In this document: positions 37,485-46,976 of the stretch, one piece after another
Layout: each line of letters starts with the position of its first letter
How positions within the stretch are numbered: the first letter of the stretch is position 1
Origin: Methylophilaceae bacterium LSUCC0665
Lineage (GTDB): Bacteria > Pseudomonadota > Gammaproteobacteria > Burkholderiales > Methylophilaceae
Direction: 5' to 3'
Assembly: GCA_024919215.1 (NCBI GenBank)
Contig: CP103437.1
Coordinates: 558,001-622,000 of the forward strand
DNA length: 64,000 nucleotides
Program-made: the position numbers and the translations under genes
Notes under the pieces: generated by a model
Databases searched by the model: none
Told to the model about the DNA's origin: nothing
The model's input: only the letters and a program-made list of their open reading frames with translations

Positions 37485-38179
37485 TAAAATAGGTCTTTTG
37501 CTTCTCTTAATTTTTTAAATTCTTCAAATGAAGAGTTAAGGAATGGATTTGATTCTAACTCATCCTTCAGTAAAGAGGGCAAAGTAATCATTGATTTTGA
37601 TAAATCTTGGTGTTTATTTTTATAAAACTCATTATCTTTGAAATAATATTTTAAAAATTCGAGGTTTTTTAGTGTGTATTCATGTGTGCAATAAACTTTT
37701 GAGTTTGGATCAATCGACTTGATTTTTTTCAGGCTGTCATACATTTGTCCAAAAGAACCTTCAAAAATTCGCCCACATCCAAAACTAAACAAAGTGTCAC
37801 CACAAAATAAAAGCTCATTACCATGATAAATTATATGCTCTAAAGTGTGCCCTGGGACTTCTATTACTGATAATTCTAATTTGTTATCGAAAAGCTGAAT
37901 TTTGCTATTTTCTTGAACTTGATGATATTTAAAATTAAATTTTTTATGATATGGGGCATACACTGGAACGTTAAATTGATTAGTGATCTCATTGACCCCT
38001 CCAATGTGGTCGTGGTGATGGTGAGTAATCAGTATGGATGTTAAATCAAGATTGTTTTCGTGATGGTATTTTAAAACTGGATCAGATAAACCGGGGTCAA
38101 TCACAACAGTCATTTTGTCGTGAATGATTGTCCAAATGTAGTTATCATTTAGAATAGGGATGGGAACAACTTTAAACAT
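37484..38179 (-). CDS. gloB: Hydroxyacylglutathione hydrolase (glyoxalase II)
   Basis: Hydrolyses S-lactoylglutathione to lactate and glutathione in methylglyoxal detoxification. The metallo-beta-lactamase motif THHHHDH is at 52-58, with further metal ligands in VPGHTLEHI and FCGDTLFSFGCGR, and THEYTLKNL later. At 231 residues it is about 20 shorter than E. coli GloB; the C-terminal substrate-binding helix region is compact. In a formaldehyde-using cell a related role on other glutathione thioesters cannot be excluded. Divergent from yafS, 21 bp between starts. Confidence 0.93.
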   Translation of the reverse strand: MFKVVPIPILNDNYIWTIIHDKMTVVIDPGLSDPVLKYHHENNLDLTSILITHHHHDHIGGVNEITNQFNVPVYAPYHKKFNFKYHQVQENSKIQLFDNKLELSVIEVPGHTLEHIIYHGNELLFCGDTLFSFGCGRIFEGSFGQMYDSLKKIKSIDPNSKVYCTHEYTLKNLEFLKYYFKDNEFYKNKHQDLSKSMITLPSLLKDELESNPFLNSSFEEFKKLREAKDLF

Positions 38180-38200
38180 TAACTAATTATAAACTTAAAC

Positions 38201-38851
38201 ATGGCTTGGTTTGAAACAAAAAGAGGTTCGGATTTATTGTTATTAGAGCAAAAAATTCTCGATCAATTATTTGATCATTTGTTTGGGTACAACATTGTCC
38301 AGATTGGCAATCATCGAACATTGATTGAAAATTCTAGGTTTAAGAATAAATACACATGCAAGCAAATTCAATTTAATGCTGAGCAAATGCCCTTTGAGTC
38401 AGATAGCATTGATTGTATTGTTCTCCCTCATCAAAATACAGAAGATGAAAGGATATTATCTGAAGTTTATCGTTCTTTGATCCCACATGGCCATGCCATA
38501 TTTATAAACTTTAATCCATGGAGTCCAATAGGGTTAAGAACTTTTTTTTCTATGAGTTCAGAGGAGCCATGGAATCAAAATCTTGAGAGCTTTACCTCTT
38601 TTCAAAATAAATTATTAAAACAGGAATTTGAGATTGTAAATGGAAAATTTTTTGGATATCACCCACGCTTTAAGTCAGCATCAAACAAGTCGAGGTGGGA
38701 TAAAATTGGTGATCGATGGTTTCCATTGTTTGCAAATATTTATTTAATTGTTGTACGAAAAAAAATATTTACCATGACCCCAATTAAACCATCATGGAAT
38801 GGTAAAATTCAGAGAAACCAAGTAAAAGTAAAAGAAACATATGAGTTATAG
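38201..38851 (+). CDS. yafS: SAM-dependent methyltransferase-like protein YafS
   Basis: 216-residue class I methyltransferase-like fold. AEQMPFESDSIDCIVLPH is the motif around the post-II strand, and SEVYRSLIPHGHAIFINFNPWSPIGLR matches YafS and similar proteins. The glycine-rich SAM loop is weak (NIVQIGNHRT), so activity is uncertain. It lies between gloB (divergent) and rnhA (11-bp overlap), exactly the position of yafS in E. coli, which supports orthology. Substrate unknown. Confidence 0.82.
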   Translation: MAWFETKRGSDLLLLEQKILDQLFDHLFGYNIVQIGNHRTLIENSRFKNKYTCKQIQFNAEQMPFESDSIDCIVLPHQNTEDERILSEVYRSLIPHGHAIFINFNPWSPIGLRTFFSMSSEEPWNQNLESFTSFQNKLLKQEFEIVNGKFFGYHPRFKSASNKSRWDKIGDRWFPLFANIYLIVVRKKIFTMTPIKPSWNGKIQRNQVKVKETYEL

Positions 38852-39287
38852 AATTTATACAGATGGATCATGTCATGGGAACCCTGGTCCTGGTGGCTGG
38901 GCATTTGTAATTGTTTCAGATGGAAGAGTTGTGATGGAAAAGTCTGGATCTATGAAAGAAACCACAAATAATCAAATGGAATTATCTGCAGTCATTCAAG
39001 GACTTTTTTATTTCAATGAACATGTTCAATTAAAGGAGGTACACTTATTCACTGACTCTAAATATGTTATTGATGGCATTAATTCTTGGATTCATGGGTG
39101 GAAGAAAAACAATTGGAAAACATCAACGAAAAAGCCTGTTAAAAATGAAGAGTTATGGAAGAGTCTAGATGAATTAAATTCAAAATTAACAGTGAATTGG
39201 AATTGGATCAAAGGCCATAGCGGTGATATTTTTAATGATAAAGTAGATCTATTGGCAAATAATGCAACAGTAGGAGATTGTGTTTAA
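38841..39287 (+). CDS. rnhA: Ribonuclease HI
   Basis: Degrades RNA in RNA-DNA hybrids, including R-loops and primers. Acidic catalytic residues are D8 (YTDGSC), E47 (NNQMELSAV) and D72 (FTDSKYV), plus a fourth in the VDLLANNA region; the basic handle WIHGWKKNNWKT is present. 148 residues, close to E. coli (155). Overlaps yafS by 11 bp and shares its stop with the dnaQ start. Confidence 0.97.
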   Translation: MSYRIYTDGSCHGNPGPGGWAFVIVSDGRVVMEKSGSMKETTNNQMELSAVIQGLFYFNEHVQLKEVHLFTDSKYVIDGINSWIHGWKKNNWKTSTKKPVKNEELWKSLDELNSKLTVNWNWIKGHSGDIFNDKVDLLANNATVGDCV

Positions 39288-39946
39288 TGAGACAGATATT
39301 TTTAGATACTGAAACGACAGGTCTGGATCCTGCTCAAGGACACCGCATTATTGAGATTGCTGCTATCGAAATGATCAATCGTCAAGTAACCAGCAATCAA
39401 TTTCACGTATACATCAACCCTGAAAGAGAAATTGATGAAGCTGCACAGGAAGTTCATGGCCTTACATTAGAGTTTCTTTCTGATAAGCCCAGCTTTGAAT
39501 CTATTTCCGAAAAATTTATTAACTTTATTTCTGATGCAGAATTGATCATTCACAATGCTCCATTCGATATTGGTTTTTTAAATATGGAGTTAGGGAGAAT
39601 AAAAAAAGGAATTATTGAAGACTATGTTCAGATTATTACGGATTCATTGGTTATGGCGAGGGAATTGAGGCCTGGGCAAAGAAATAACTTAGATGCCCTA
39701 TGTAGATATTATGGGGTTGATAATTCTGAAAGAAATTTGCACGGGGCCCTGCTTGATTCACTTTTGCTCGCAGAAGTCTTCATTGGAATGACCAGGGGGC
39801 AGGAAGCTTTAGAAATAGATTTTAATAATCAAGAAAAATTATCGATCGATTTTGATAAAGATGTATTAAAAAAATTAAAAGTAGTTAACGCAAGCCAGAA
39901 AGAACTTGAGCTTCATCAAGAATACTTAAACAAAATTAAACACTAA
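39287..39946 (+). CDS. dnaQ: DNA polymerase III epsilon subunit (proofreading exonuclease)
   Basis: 3'-5' exonuclease of the replicase. DEDDh motifs: DTETTGLDP (Exo I), HNAPFDIGFLNMEL (Exo II) and HGALLDSLLLAEV (Exo III). A short C-terminal tail for binding the polymerase subunit follows. Start set at ATG 39287 (219 residues): it overlaps the rnhA stop (TAATG) with TAGGAG ten bases before it. An earlier in-frame TTG inside rnhA is less likely. Converges on queD with a 4-bp overlap. Confidence 0.96.
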   Translation: MRQIFLDTETTGLDPAQGHRIIEIAAIEMINRQVTSNQFHVYINPEREIDEAAQEVHGLTLEFLSDKPSFESISEKFINFISDAELIIHNAPFDIGFLNMELGRIKKGIIEDYVQIITDSLVMARELRPGQRNNLDALCRYYGVDNSERNLHGALLDSLLLAEVFIGMTRGQEALEIDFNNQEKLSIDFDKDVLKKLKVVNASQKELELHQEYLNKIKH

Positions 39947-40386
39947 GATGATGATGCATCAGCCCAGTTGTTTGGCGTCTCGTAAAGCCGAACGAGACTT
40001 GGCTTAATCTTTCCATCAAACTTATCGTTAAAAGCCGCCTCAAGCATCTGAAATGCGATCAATGCCATATTTTCAGCAGTAGGGACTCTCTCTAAAATGA
40101 CCGTCTTATGATCCTTGATTTGATTTAGAAAATTTAGAACTTCCAAATCTTTTTTATAAACTATAAATGCATGATCCCAAGGATCTACAATCGTTGTTCT
40201 TATTAGTTCTTTTGCATCCTTAAAATCTAAAACCATACCAAAGTCAGATTGGTGTTCTTGCTGAATAATTTCTCCACATAGCGAAACTTCTATAGCATAG
40301 CGATGTCCGTGTAAATTTTTACATGTTGATTTATGATTTGGAATTCTATGGCCAGCATCAAATTCCATTCTCGAGGTAATTATCAT
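39943..40386 (-). CDS. queD: 6-carboxytetrahydropterin synthase
   Basis: Early step of queuosine biosynthesis, converting 7,8-dihydroneopterin triphosphate to 6-carboxytetrahydropterin. Zinc ligands H13, H26 and H28 (FDAGHR, KNLHGHRY) and the catalytic cysteine C22 are visible, as is the late glutamate region RLYETPNNWA. 147 residues. It overlaps the M48 peptidase gene by 4 bp. queG, which acts at the last step of the same pathway, is at about 50 kb. Confidence 0.93.
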   Translation of the reverse strand: MIITSRMEFDAGHRIPNHKSTCKNLHGHRYAIEVSLCGEIIQQEHQSDFGMVLDFKDAKELIRTTIVDPWDHAFIVYKKDLEVLNFLNQIKDHKTVILERVPTAENMALIAFQMLEAAFNDKFDGKIKPSLVRLYETPNNWADASSS

Positions 40387-41630
40387 TTAGCTTCTAAAGC
40401 CTTAATTCTTGCCATCGCAGGAGGGTGGCTATCATAAAAATTAGAGTAAAGATTGTCCGGTGTTAATGTTGAAGCATTGTCTCTATAAAGCTTAATGAGC
40501 GATTCTTTTAAATCTTTAGCGGGCGTAAATTTACATGCATAGGCATCTGCTTCATATTCATTTTTTCTTGAATAATGCGCCATAAAAGGCCTCACAAAAA
40601 ATAAAAATAATGGTGAAATTAGAAAAAATAGAAGGAGTGCAATTGCATTTGTTTGGCTCTCAACACCCAGACCTAAATAAAACCAATCATTTGACTTAAG
40701 TAAATCTAAAAAATAAAGACCTACAAAAGATAGAACAAAAAGAAAAATTATTCTCTTCTTCACATGATTATGGGCAAAGTGTCCTAATTCATGAGCCAAA
40801 ACTGCCAAAATTTCATTAGGTGAAAGTTTTTCAAGCAGTGTGTCAAAGAAGACAATTCTTTTTGCTTTACCAAATCCAGTAAAGTAAGCATTTCCATGTG
40901 TGCTTCTTAATGAGCCATTCATTACAAATAAACCATTAGATTCAAAGCCACATTTCTTTAGGAGTTGTTCTATTTTTGCTTTTAATTTTTTATCTTCCAT
41001 GGGTTTAAACTTGTTGAAAATAGGTGCAATGTAGAGGGGGTATATTGCCAACATAGTTACGTTGAAGATTGAAAGAAAAATCCACAACCAAAACCACCAA
41101 TAATCACCAAGATTACCAAAAATCCAAAGTGCAACGAAAATGACTGGCAACATAATAACAATTGATACAAGGCTTTGTTTAATTAAATCTGACAAATATA
41201 AGGAGAGTGTCATTTTATTGAACCCAAATTTTTCGTCAATCACAAATGTTTTAATTAAGCCCAGAGGAGCTTCGATGATACTCGATATGATAATTACAGA
41301 AAAAATTAATACAACTCCTTGCAAAATTTCATTATCAAAATATTGAAAAGCAAGTTCATTGATGTAGGTAATCAAACCACCAAGGGTAAGTATAAATAAG
41401 AAGATGGCCTGTACTATAAACCCAAGTATATTAATTTTTGCTTTCGCAGACGTATATAATGCTGCTTTTTTATGATCTTTTGGTTTTACAATTTTCTTGA
41501 AATCTTTTGGGACTTCATTTTGATTGCTGAGCGCACTAGCATTTTGTCGAATTGATAAGTAGATCTCAGTTATTGTTGAGAGAATTAATAAAAACAGAAA
41601 AATATAAGTAAAAGTCATTGTTGTATTCAT
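40383..41630 (-). CDS. M48 (Ste24-type) membrane metallopeptidase
   Basis: 415 residues with several membrane segments and the zinc motif HELGH at 280-284, followed by FAHNHVKKR and a downstream glutamate in RKNEYEADAYACKF. The long N-terminal CAAX-protease-1 type domain makes it Ste24-like, not the shorter HtpX. In bacteria such proteins are thought to act in membrane protein quality control; a prenyl-protein role is not expected. It precedes queD with overlapping ends and is divergent from orn. Confidence 0.9.
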   Translation of the reverse strand: MNTTMTFTYIFLFLLILSTITEIYLSIRQNASALSNQNEVPKDFKKIVKPKDHKKAALYTSAKAKINILGFIVQAIFLFILTLGGLITYINELAFQYFDNEILQGVVLIFSVIIISSIIEAPLGLIKTFVIDEKFGFNKMTLSLYLSDLIKQSLVSIVIMLPVIFVALWIFGNLGDYWWFWLWIFLSIFNVTMLAIYPLYIAPIFNKFKPMEDKKLKAKIEQLLKKCGFESNGLFVMNGSLRSTHGNAYFTGFGKAKRIVFFDTLLEKLSPNEILAVLAHELGHFAHNHVKKRIIFLFVLSFVGLYFLDLLKSNDWFYLGLGVESQTNAIALLLFFLISPLFLFFVRPFMAHYSRKNEYEADAYACKFTPAKDLKESLIKLYRDNASTLTPDNLYSNFYDSHPPAMARIKALEAK

Positions 41631-41700
41631 TAGCTAAAATCAGCATTTTAAAGTAAAAGAAATGTTAAAGTTATATATGTCTTCAAATGTATAAATTTTA

Positions 41701-42264
41701 ATGGAAATCATGACAAAAAATAACAATAACTTAGTATGGATTGATATGGAAATGACCGGATTAAATCCAGGGACCGATAAGATCATAGAGGTTGCTGTTA
41801 TTGTTACCGATCCTCATCTACAAATAATTGCTGAAGCACCAGTTTATGTCATAAAACAATCAAGTGAATTATTGGATTCTATGGATGCTTGGAATACAAA
41901 TACCCACTCAAAGTCAGGTTTAATTGACAAAGTAAAGCAATCTCAAACCACTGAAGATGTGGCTGAGCGTGAGCTGATTGGTTTTTTAAGTCAATATGTG
42001 GATAAGAATAAATCCCCGATGTGCGGAAATTCTATATGCCAGGATAGACGATTTATGGCAAATTATATGCCTCAATTAGAGTCATATTTTCATTATAGAA
42101 ACCTAGATGTCAGCGTATTTAAAGAATTGGCTAAAAGATGGAAACCAAGCCTTCTCGGAAAATTCAAAAAGTCAGCAAAACATGAAGCTCTGGCAGATAT
42201 TAAAGAATCAATTGAAGAATTAAGATATTATCGCGAACATTTTTTAAAGTTTGATAGTGAATAA
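41701..42264 (+). CDS. orn: Oligoribonuclease
   Basis: Degrades 2-5-nt RNA fragments, including pGpG, to mononucleotides. DEDDh motifs: [12 protein letters not shown] at the N terminus, [15 protein letters not shown] in the middle and [18 protein letters not shown] at the end. 187 residues from the first ATG; a second ATG three codons on is equally possible. Its last codons overlap the start of crcB. Confidence 0.96.
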   Translation: MEIMTKNNNNLVWIDMEMTGLNPGTDKIIEVAVIVTDPHLQIIAEAPVYVIKQSSELLDSMDAWNTNTHSKSGLIDKVKQSQTTEDVAERELIGFLSQYVDKNKSPMCGNSICQDRRFMANYMPQLESYFHYRNLDVSVFKELAKRWKPSLLGKFKKSAKHEALADIKESIEELRYYREHFLKFDSE

Positions 42265-42652
42265 CCTATATCAGTTTTTTGTAATTGGCTTGTTTGCAGC
42301 TTTTGGAGCAATGCTAAGGTATTTTTTTGTTTTATTATGGCCATTTAATTTTTTTATTATCAACGGAGTTCTGGTTGCTAATATTGTTGGTTGTTTTTTA
42401 ATGGGTGTTGTGTTGTATCTAGATTCACAATATCAAATTATGAGCCAAGTTATTAGAATTGGTATCGCAGTTGGTTTTTTAGGAAGTTTGACAACATTCT
42501 CAAGCTTTGGAGCTCAGTTTTTTGGATTCATTGAAGAAAAGCTTTTTTTAAAAGCTTTTCTTCATGTCTCACTTACCGTTTTTTTGTCTTTAGTATCTAT
42601 TTATTTCGGATATTGGTTAATGAGTCTACTTTTCAGCCGTTTTTTTAGTTGA
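42251..42652 (+). CDS. crcB: Fluoride ion exporter CrcB/Fluc
   Basis: Four membrane segments in 133 residues, with the Fluc hallmarks GAMLRYFF near the N terminus, an asparagine-containing [15 protein letters not shown] second helix and [15 protein letters not shown] in helix 3 (the break that binds sodium and fluoride). It works as an inverted dimer. First codon is TTG at 42251 or GTG at 42257; both overlap orn. No fluoride riboswitch is seen, as there is no leader. Ends overlap convergent rne by 27 bp. Confidence 0.92.
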   Translation: MIVNNLYQFFVIGLFAAFGAMLRYFFVLLWPFNFFIINGVLVANIVGCFLMGVVLYLDSQYQIMSQVIRIGIAVGFLGSLTTFSSFGAQFFGFIEEKLFLKAFLHVSLTVFLSLVSIYFGYWLMSLLFSRFFS

Positions 42653-44842
42653 TTTCTTTGATGAAGCCCTGGTGCTCGCAGCCTTAGTTGATTTTTTTGC
42701 CGCATCTTTTGTCTCAACCATTACCAACTTTTCTGTTTTTTTAGCTGTTGTTTTTTCACTTTTAGCCCACGCAGCTTTTTTTCTTTGAGCTGGTTTTTTC
42801 ACTTCTTCATTTGGAATTATCTCCGAAATAGATTTTTTATCTGTTTCAACTAATTTTAACCCGACATCAGCAAGATTTATATCTTTTAGATCCTCAACTT
42901 TTCTCTTAGGTCGATTTCTCTTTGGTTTATCTTTGAGTTGATTGCTAGCATCTAAATTTTTATTGCTGTTTTTTGCAATATCAACAGGAGTTTCAACTAT
43001 AGCCTGCTCAGTTTTTTTATCGACATTTTCTTGGTTTTGTTGATTTGATCTATGGTTTCGTGAGCGATTATTTCTCCTTCTTCTATTATTTCTGAACGGT
43101 TTTTTATTAGCTTCGTTCACCTCTGAGTCTTGTGGTGATCCATTGTCGCTTGAAGAATCAGAACCAACCTCAGAAGACTCCTCAACAGCATCGTCGCTAG
43201 CAATTAATCCCCTTATGAATCCAAACAGTGATTTATTTTTTGTTTTTTTAGATCTTTTTTCTGGAATAACACCTTTTACAACAGGAGTCTGTTTTTCATT
43301 TATTTCAACACCACTATCTTCAAAAGTCTCAATATCAGGAATATCTATCTCTTGATAACTTAATTCTTTTTTATTACCTAAATCTGACGATGTAATCTTA
43401 TACTGAGGAACATCAAAGTATTTGTTAGCAATAATAAATATTTTATTATTTCCATCTGACTCAGCTTGAATAATTATTTCTCTTTTTTCATTTAATAGAA
43501 AAGTTGCAACATCGACAGGCACTTGAACTGAGATTTTTTGCCCCTGTTTTTTATTTGATTGTTCTTGAATCATTCTGATTATATGTAACGCAGATGATTG
43601 AAAATCACGAATTCGTCCTGTCCCGTTGCACTTTGGACATTCGCCATTGCTTGTTTCTCCAATGCTCGGCCTTAATCGCTGCCTGGAGAGTTCCATTAAT
43701 CCAAATCTTGATATTCGACCCGTTTGAATTCTCGCCTTATCATGCTTTAAAGCATCCCTTAAGCAGTCTTCAACTTCCCTTTGATGTTTGGGATTTTCCA
43801 TATCGATAAAATCAACTACAATTAACCCACCAATATCTCGAAGCCTTAATTGCTTAGCAACTTCTCTTGCAGCTTCAATATTGGTATTAAAAGCAGTATT
43901 TTCAATATCTCTACCTTTGGTTGATCGGCTAGAGTTAACATCAATTGATACTAATGCTTCGGTGTGATCAATTACAATAACCCCTCCTGATGGCAGCTGA
44001 ACTTCTCTTAAGAATGCAGACTCGATTTGATTTTCAATTTTAAATTTTGAAAAGAGGGCGGTGCTGTCTTCGTACAGTTGGATACGATCAGCATAATCAG
44101 GCATTACATGGTTCATGAATTGCGATGCTTGGTCATAGATATCTTGATTATCAATTAAGATTTCTTCTATATCGGTGTTGAAATAGTCTCTAATAGCTCT
44201 AATAACGAGATTACTTTCTTGATAGATTAAGAACGGGGCTGCTTGTTGAACTGAAGCTCCTTGAATTGCTTCAGAAAGTTGCGTCAGGTAATCAAGATCC
44301 CATTGAATCTCCTCAACACTAGCACCAATGCCGGCTGTGCGACCAATAACACTCATCCCTTTTTTTACTTTCAACTGAGAAAGAACTTCTTTAAAGTTAG
44401 TTCTCTCATCCCCCTCAATTCTTCTAGAAATTCCACCACTTTCTGGGCTATTGGACATTAACACAATATACCTTCCCGCAAGTGATAAAAACGTTGTGAG
44501 GGCAGCTCCCTTGTTACCGCGTTCTTCTTTTGAGACCTGGACAATTACTTCTTGACCTTCATTGATTACATCAGAAATGGACAAGTTTTTTTTGCGGGAT
44601 TTTTTGGAATAAAATTCTTTTGCAATTTCTTTAAAGGGAAGAAAACCATGTCGATTAACTCCATAATCCACAAAAGCTGCTTCTAGTGAGGGTTCAACAC
44701 GGGTAATCGTACCTTTATAAATATTACTCTTTCTTTGTTCCCTAGTACTTCTTTCATAGTCTAGGTCCTCAATAGTAGAGTCATTGATGATCGCTACACG
44801 TATTTCTTCAGATTGAGTTGCATTAAATAGCATCCTCTTCAT
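42626..44842 (-). CDS. rne: Ribonuclease E
   Basis: Main endoribonuclease for mRNA decay and stable-RNA processing. KRMLFNATQSEE is the family start; an S1 RNA-binding domain lies at about 38-120, the 5'-sensor/RNase H region follows, catalytic aspartates sit in VSIDVNSSRS and VVDFIDM, and the zinc-link CPKCNGTG is intact. The C-terminal part is short and disordered: an arginine-rich RNA-binding patch (NNRRRRNNRSRN), then a lysine/alanine tail. Start set at ATG 44842 (738 residues), eight bases after AAGGAG; E. coli also starts MKRM. Total length is well below E. coli (1061), so the degradosome scaffold is reduced. Confidence 0.95.
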   Translation of the reverse strand: MKRMLFNATQSEEIRVAIINDSTIEDLDYERSTREQRKSNIYKGTITRVEPSLEAAFVDYGVNRHGFLPFKEIAKEFYSKKSRKKNLSISDVINEGQEVIVQVSKEERGNKGAALTTFLSLAGRYIVLMSNSPESGGISRRIEGDERTNFKEVLSQLKVKKGMSVIGRTAGIGASVEEIQWDLDYLTQLSEAIQGASVQQAAPFLIYQESNLVIRAIRDYFNTDIEEILIDNQDIYDQASQFMNHVMPDYADRIQLYEDSTALFSKFKIENQIESAFLREVQLPSGGVIVIDHTEALVSIDVNSSRSTKGRDIENTAFNTNIEAAREVAKQLRLRDIGGLIVVDFIDMENPKHQREVEDCLRDALKHDKARIQTGRISRFGLMELSRQRLRPSIGETSNGECPKCNGTGRIRDFQSSALHIIRMIQEQSNKKQGQKISVQVPVDVATFLLNEKREIIIQAESDGNNKIFIIANKYFDVPQYKITSSDLGNKKELSYQEIDIPDIETFEDSGVEINEKQTPVVKGVIPEKRSKKTKNKSLFGFIRGLIASDDAVEESSEVGSDSSSDNGSPQDSEVNEANKKPFRNNRRRRNNRSRNHRSNQQNQENVDKKTEQAIVETPVDIAKNSNKNLDASNQLKDKPKRNRPKRKVEDLKDINLADVGLKLVETDKKSISEIIPNEEVKKPAQRKKAAWAKSEKTTAKKTEKLVMVETKDAAKKSTKAASTRASSKKSTKKTAEK

Positions 44843-44886
44843 TATCATATCTCCTTATAGATAAGAAGATTCTGATAGGAATAATT

Positions 44887-44917
44887 TTAAGCTTTTCGTT
44901 TCAAACCTTAAGCTTAA
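44887..44917 (-). promoter_or_regulatory. Hairpin in the rne leader
   Basis: TTAAGCTT and AAGCTTAA form a perfect 8-bp stem with a 15-nt loop, 45 bp before the rne ATG. The rne-rluC divergent space is 242 bp, long for this genome. In E. coli the rne leader is folded and binds RNase E for self-regulation; a like role here is inference. Confidence 0.4.
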
Positions 44918-45084
44918 TTAAAATTCTTATATCAAAAATCTTGTTTAAAAATTGCAACTCTTAACATCTATTTGTAAATGAGGTTACAATCTTTAATGTT
45001 CAAAAAATTCTTTAAAATCAACTATTTTGATTTAAAGACTACTGGAAGAGTATAGGGTAAAACGGATAAAAAGAAAACAATTAG

Positions 45085-46005
45085 ATGCAGAATAAGCAAA
45101 TTCAATATATAGAAATAGATGATTCATCTGAAGATCAGCGAATTGATAATTTTTTATTTAAATTATTTAAGGTTGTTCCAAAAAATCATATATTCAAAAT
45201 TATCCGCAATGGAGAGGTGAGGGTTAATAAAAAAAGAATAAAAACTCTTTATAAGTTAAAAATTAATGATGTAGTAAGGATTCCTCCGATTGATTTTATA
45301 GTGAAGAAAGAAAAAACACCTTCAACCGCATTTAAACCAGAAATTATTTTCGAAGATGAATGGTTATTGGTAGTAAATAAGCCTAGTGGCTTAGCTGTAC
45401 ATGGAGGGAGTGGAATTGATTTTGGATTAATTGAGCTTATGAGACACCTAAATCCAGAACATAGGTTTTTAGAGTTGGTGCATCGTATCGATAAAAATAC
45501 TTCCGGTATTATTGTGATAGCTAAAAAAAGGTCTGCACTAAAATTAATGCAAGAACTTTTTCGTAACAAAAAGATTAAAAAAAATTATCTAGTTGCAGTC
45601 AAAGGTAATTGGGACTTACAAAAGAAAGAAGTGATTCTTCGCTTGGAAAAAAAACAAACGCCTGAGGGTCATCATGTAAATGTGGTCGAGGATCCTTTGA
45701 AGGGAAAGTTATCCAAGTCTATATTTTATCTTGTGAAAAAAACGCCACATAAATCATTATTATCTGCACAAATAATTACTGGCAGAACCCATCAAATTCG
45801 TGTTCAGCTTGCTTCCTTGGGATTTCCGGTGCTTGGCGATGATAAATACGGTGATTTTGCACTCAATAAAAAATTACATTCAAGTGGTTTAAAAAGAATG
45901 TTTCTTCACGCTCACAAGTTATCTTTCACGCATCCATTTATTGAAGAAAAGGTAGAGTTAGTTGCTGACTTACCAATAGAGCTTGGAAAATTTTTTGATG
46001 AGTAA
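45085..46005 (+). CDS. rluC: 23S rRNA pseudouridine synthase RluC
   Basis: Isomerises specific uridines of 23S rRNA (955, 2504 and 2580 in E. coli). An N-terminal S4 RNA-binding domain (about 18-60, RIDNFLFKLFK, IRNGEVRVNKKRIK) is followed by the catalytic domain with D136 in HRIDKNTSGI and the later GRTHQIRVQL. 306 residues, near usual. First gene of the run rluC-HAD-Rieske-sppA, with overlaps throughout. Divergent from rne, a neighbour pairing also found in E. coli. Confidence 0.95.
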   Translation: MQNKQIQYIEIDDSSEDQRIDNFLFKLFKVVPKNHIFKIIRNGEVRVNKKRIKTLYKLKINDVVRIPPIDFIVKKEKTPSTAFKPEIIFEDEWLLVVNKPSGLAVHGGSGIDFGLIELMRHLNPEHRFLELVHRIDKNTSGIIVIAKKRSALKLMQELFRNKKIKKNYLVAVKGNWDLQKKEVILRLEKKQTPEGHHVNVVEDPLKGKLSKSIFYLVKKTPHKSLLSAQIITGRTHQIRVQLASLGFPVLGDDKYGDFALNKKLHSSGLKRMFLHAHKLSFTHPFIEEKVELVADLPIELGKFFDE

Positions 46006-46636
46006 GTTAATTATTTTTGATTGGGATGGGACTATTGTTGATAGCACATCTCATATTGTTCAATCAATTAATCAGGCATGTTTCACGTTATACAAACATA
46101 CTTTTGATGAAAAAAAAATAAAATCAGTAATTGGATTAAGCCTTCCGATTGCATTTAAAACTCTTACGGGTTCAGAATCTCAAACAGAATTTAATGAGTT
46201 CGCTGATTTATATAAAAAGCTTTATATTATTGAGCGTCCAAGACCTTTTGAAAGCGTCATTTTAGGTTTAGATCGATTGAAAAATAATAACTTTACTTTA
46301 GCCGTCGCTACCGGAAAAAGCCGACGTGGACTAGATAATGATTTTACAGCCTATGATCTTCGAAAGTATTTTAGCGACTCAAAAACTGCTGATGAATGTT
46401 TTTCTAAGCCCCATCCTCAGATGATTGAAGAGATATACACAAATCTAATGTTTGATCGCACATCAGTTACAATGGTGGGAGATTCACTTATGGACCAAAA
46501 TATGGCAAAAAATGCCCATGTTAACTTTGTTGGAGTAAACTATGGTGCAAGCTCACTGGGGGATTTTGATGATTATGGAAATTTCTTTGCTGACTCTCCC
46601 ATCGTTCTATTTGATTGGTTATTAAATAATGCCTGA
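45998..46636 (+). CDS. HAD hydrolase of the rluC-linked phosphatase group
   Basis: All four HAD motifs are present: nucleophile DWDGTIVDS at about 7-15, motif II VATGK, lysine in CFSKPHPQ, and motif IV MVGDSLMDQNMA. A helical cap lies between motifs I and II, giving the Gph-like layout. Start set at ATG 45998, overlapping the rluC stop by 8 bp; the frame extends to a TTG at 45983. Substrate unknown; similar genes sit after rluC in other proteobacteria. Confidence 0.85.
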   Translation: MSKLIIFDWDGTIVDSTSHIVQSINQACFTLYKHTFDEKKIKSVIGLSLPIAFKTLTGSESQTEFNEFADLYKKLYIIERPRPFESVILGLDRLKNNNFTLAVATGKSRRGLDNDFTAYDLRKYFSDSKTADECFSKPHPQMIEEIYTNLMFDRTSVTMVGDSLMDQNMAKNAHVNFVGVNYGASSLGDFDDYGNFFADSPIVLFDWLLNNA

Positions 46637-46976
46637 GTCAATTATCTTTGAAAAAAACAAAATTATAAATTCAGCCACAAAGGCTGTTAAATCATATCTA
46701 ACTAATGAAACATCAATATTTGTTGTTTATTATGAAGGTGAATTTCATGCTTATATTAACCAATGTCAACATCTACCAGTTGAGCTTGATTGGGATGAGG
46801 CACATTATTTCGATGAAACAGAAAAATTTTTGATTTGTGCAACTCATGGAGCTGTCTATAATCCAAAAAATGGCCATTGTCTTTCCGGACCATGCAAGTC
46901 AAAATACCTAAAAAAATTAGAGGTTATTGAGAGAAATCATAAAATTGAGGTAATTTACGATGACAGTAAAAAATAA
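46629..46976 (+). CDS. Small stand-alone Rieske [2Fe-2S] protein
   Basis: 115 residues forming one Rieske domain. Cluster ligands are C46 and H48 (QCQH) and C70 and H73 (CATH); C84 and C89 follow in the proline-loop region (HCLSGPC). No signal peptide or membrane anchor is seen, so it is soluble and ferredoxin-like. The partner enzyme is unknown. It overlaps the HAD gene by 8 bp and sppA by 17 bp, suggesting tightly coupled expression rather than a known pathway link. Confidence 0.88.
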   Translation: MPESIIFEKNKIINSATKAVKSYLTNETSIFVVYYEGEFHAYINQCQHLPVELDWDEAHYFDETEKFLICATHGAVYNPKNGHCLSGPCKSKYLKKLEVIERNHKIEVIYDDSKK

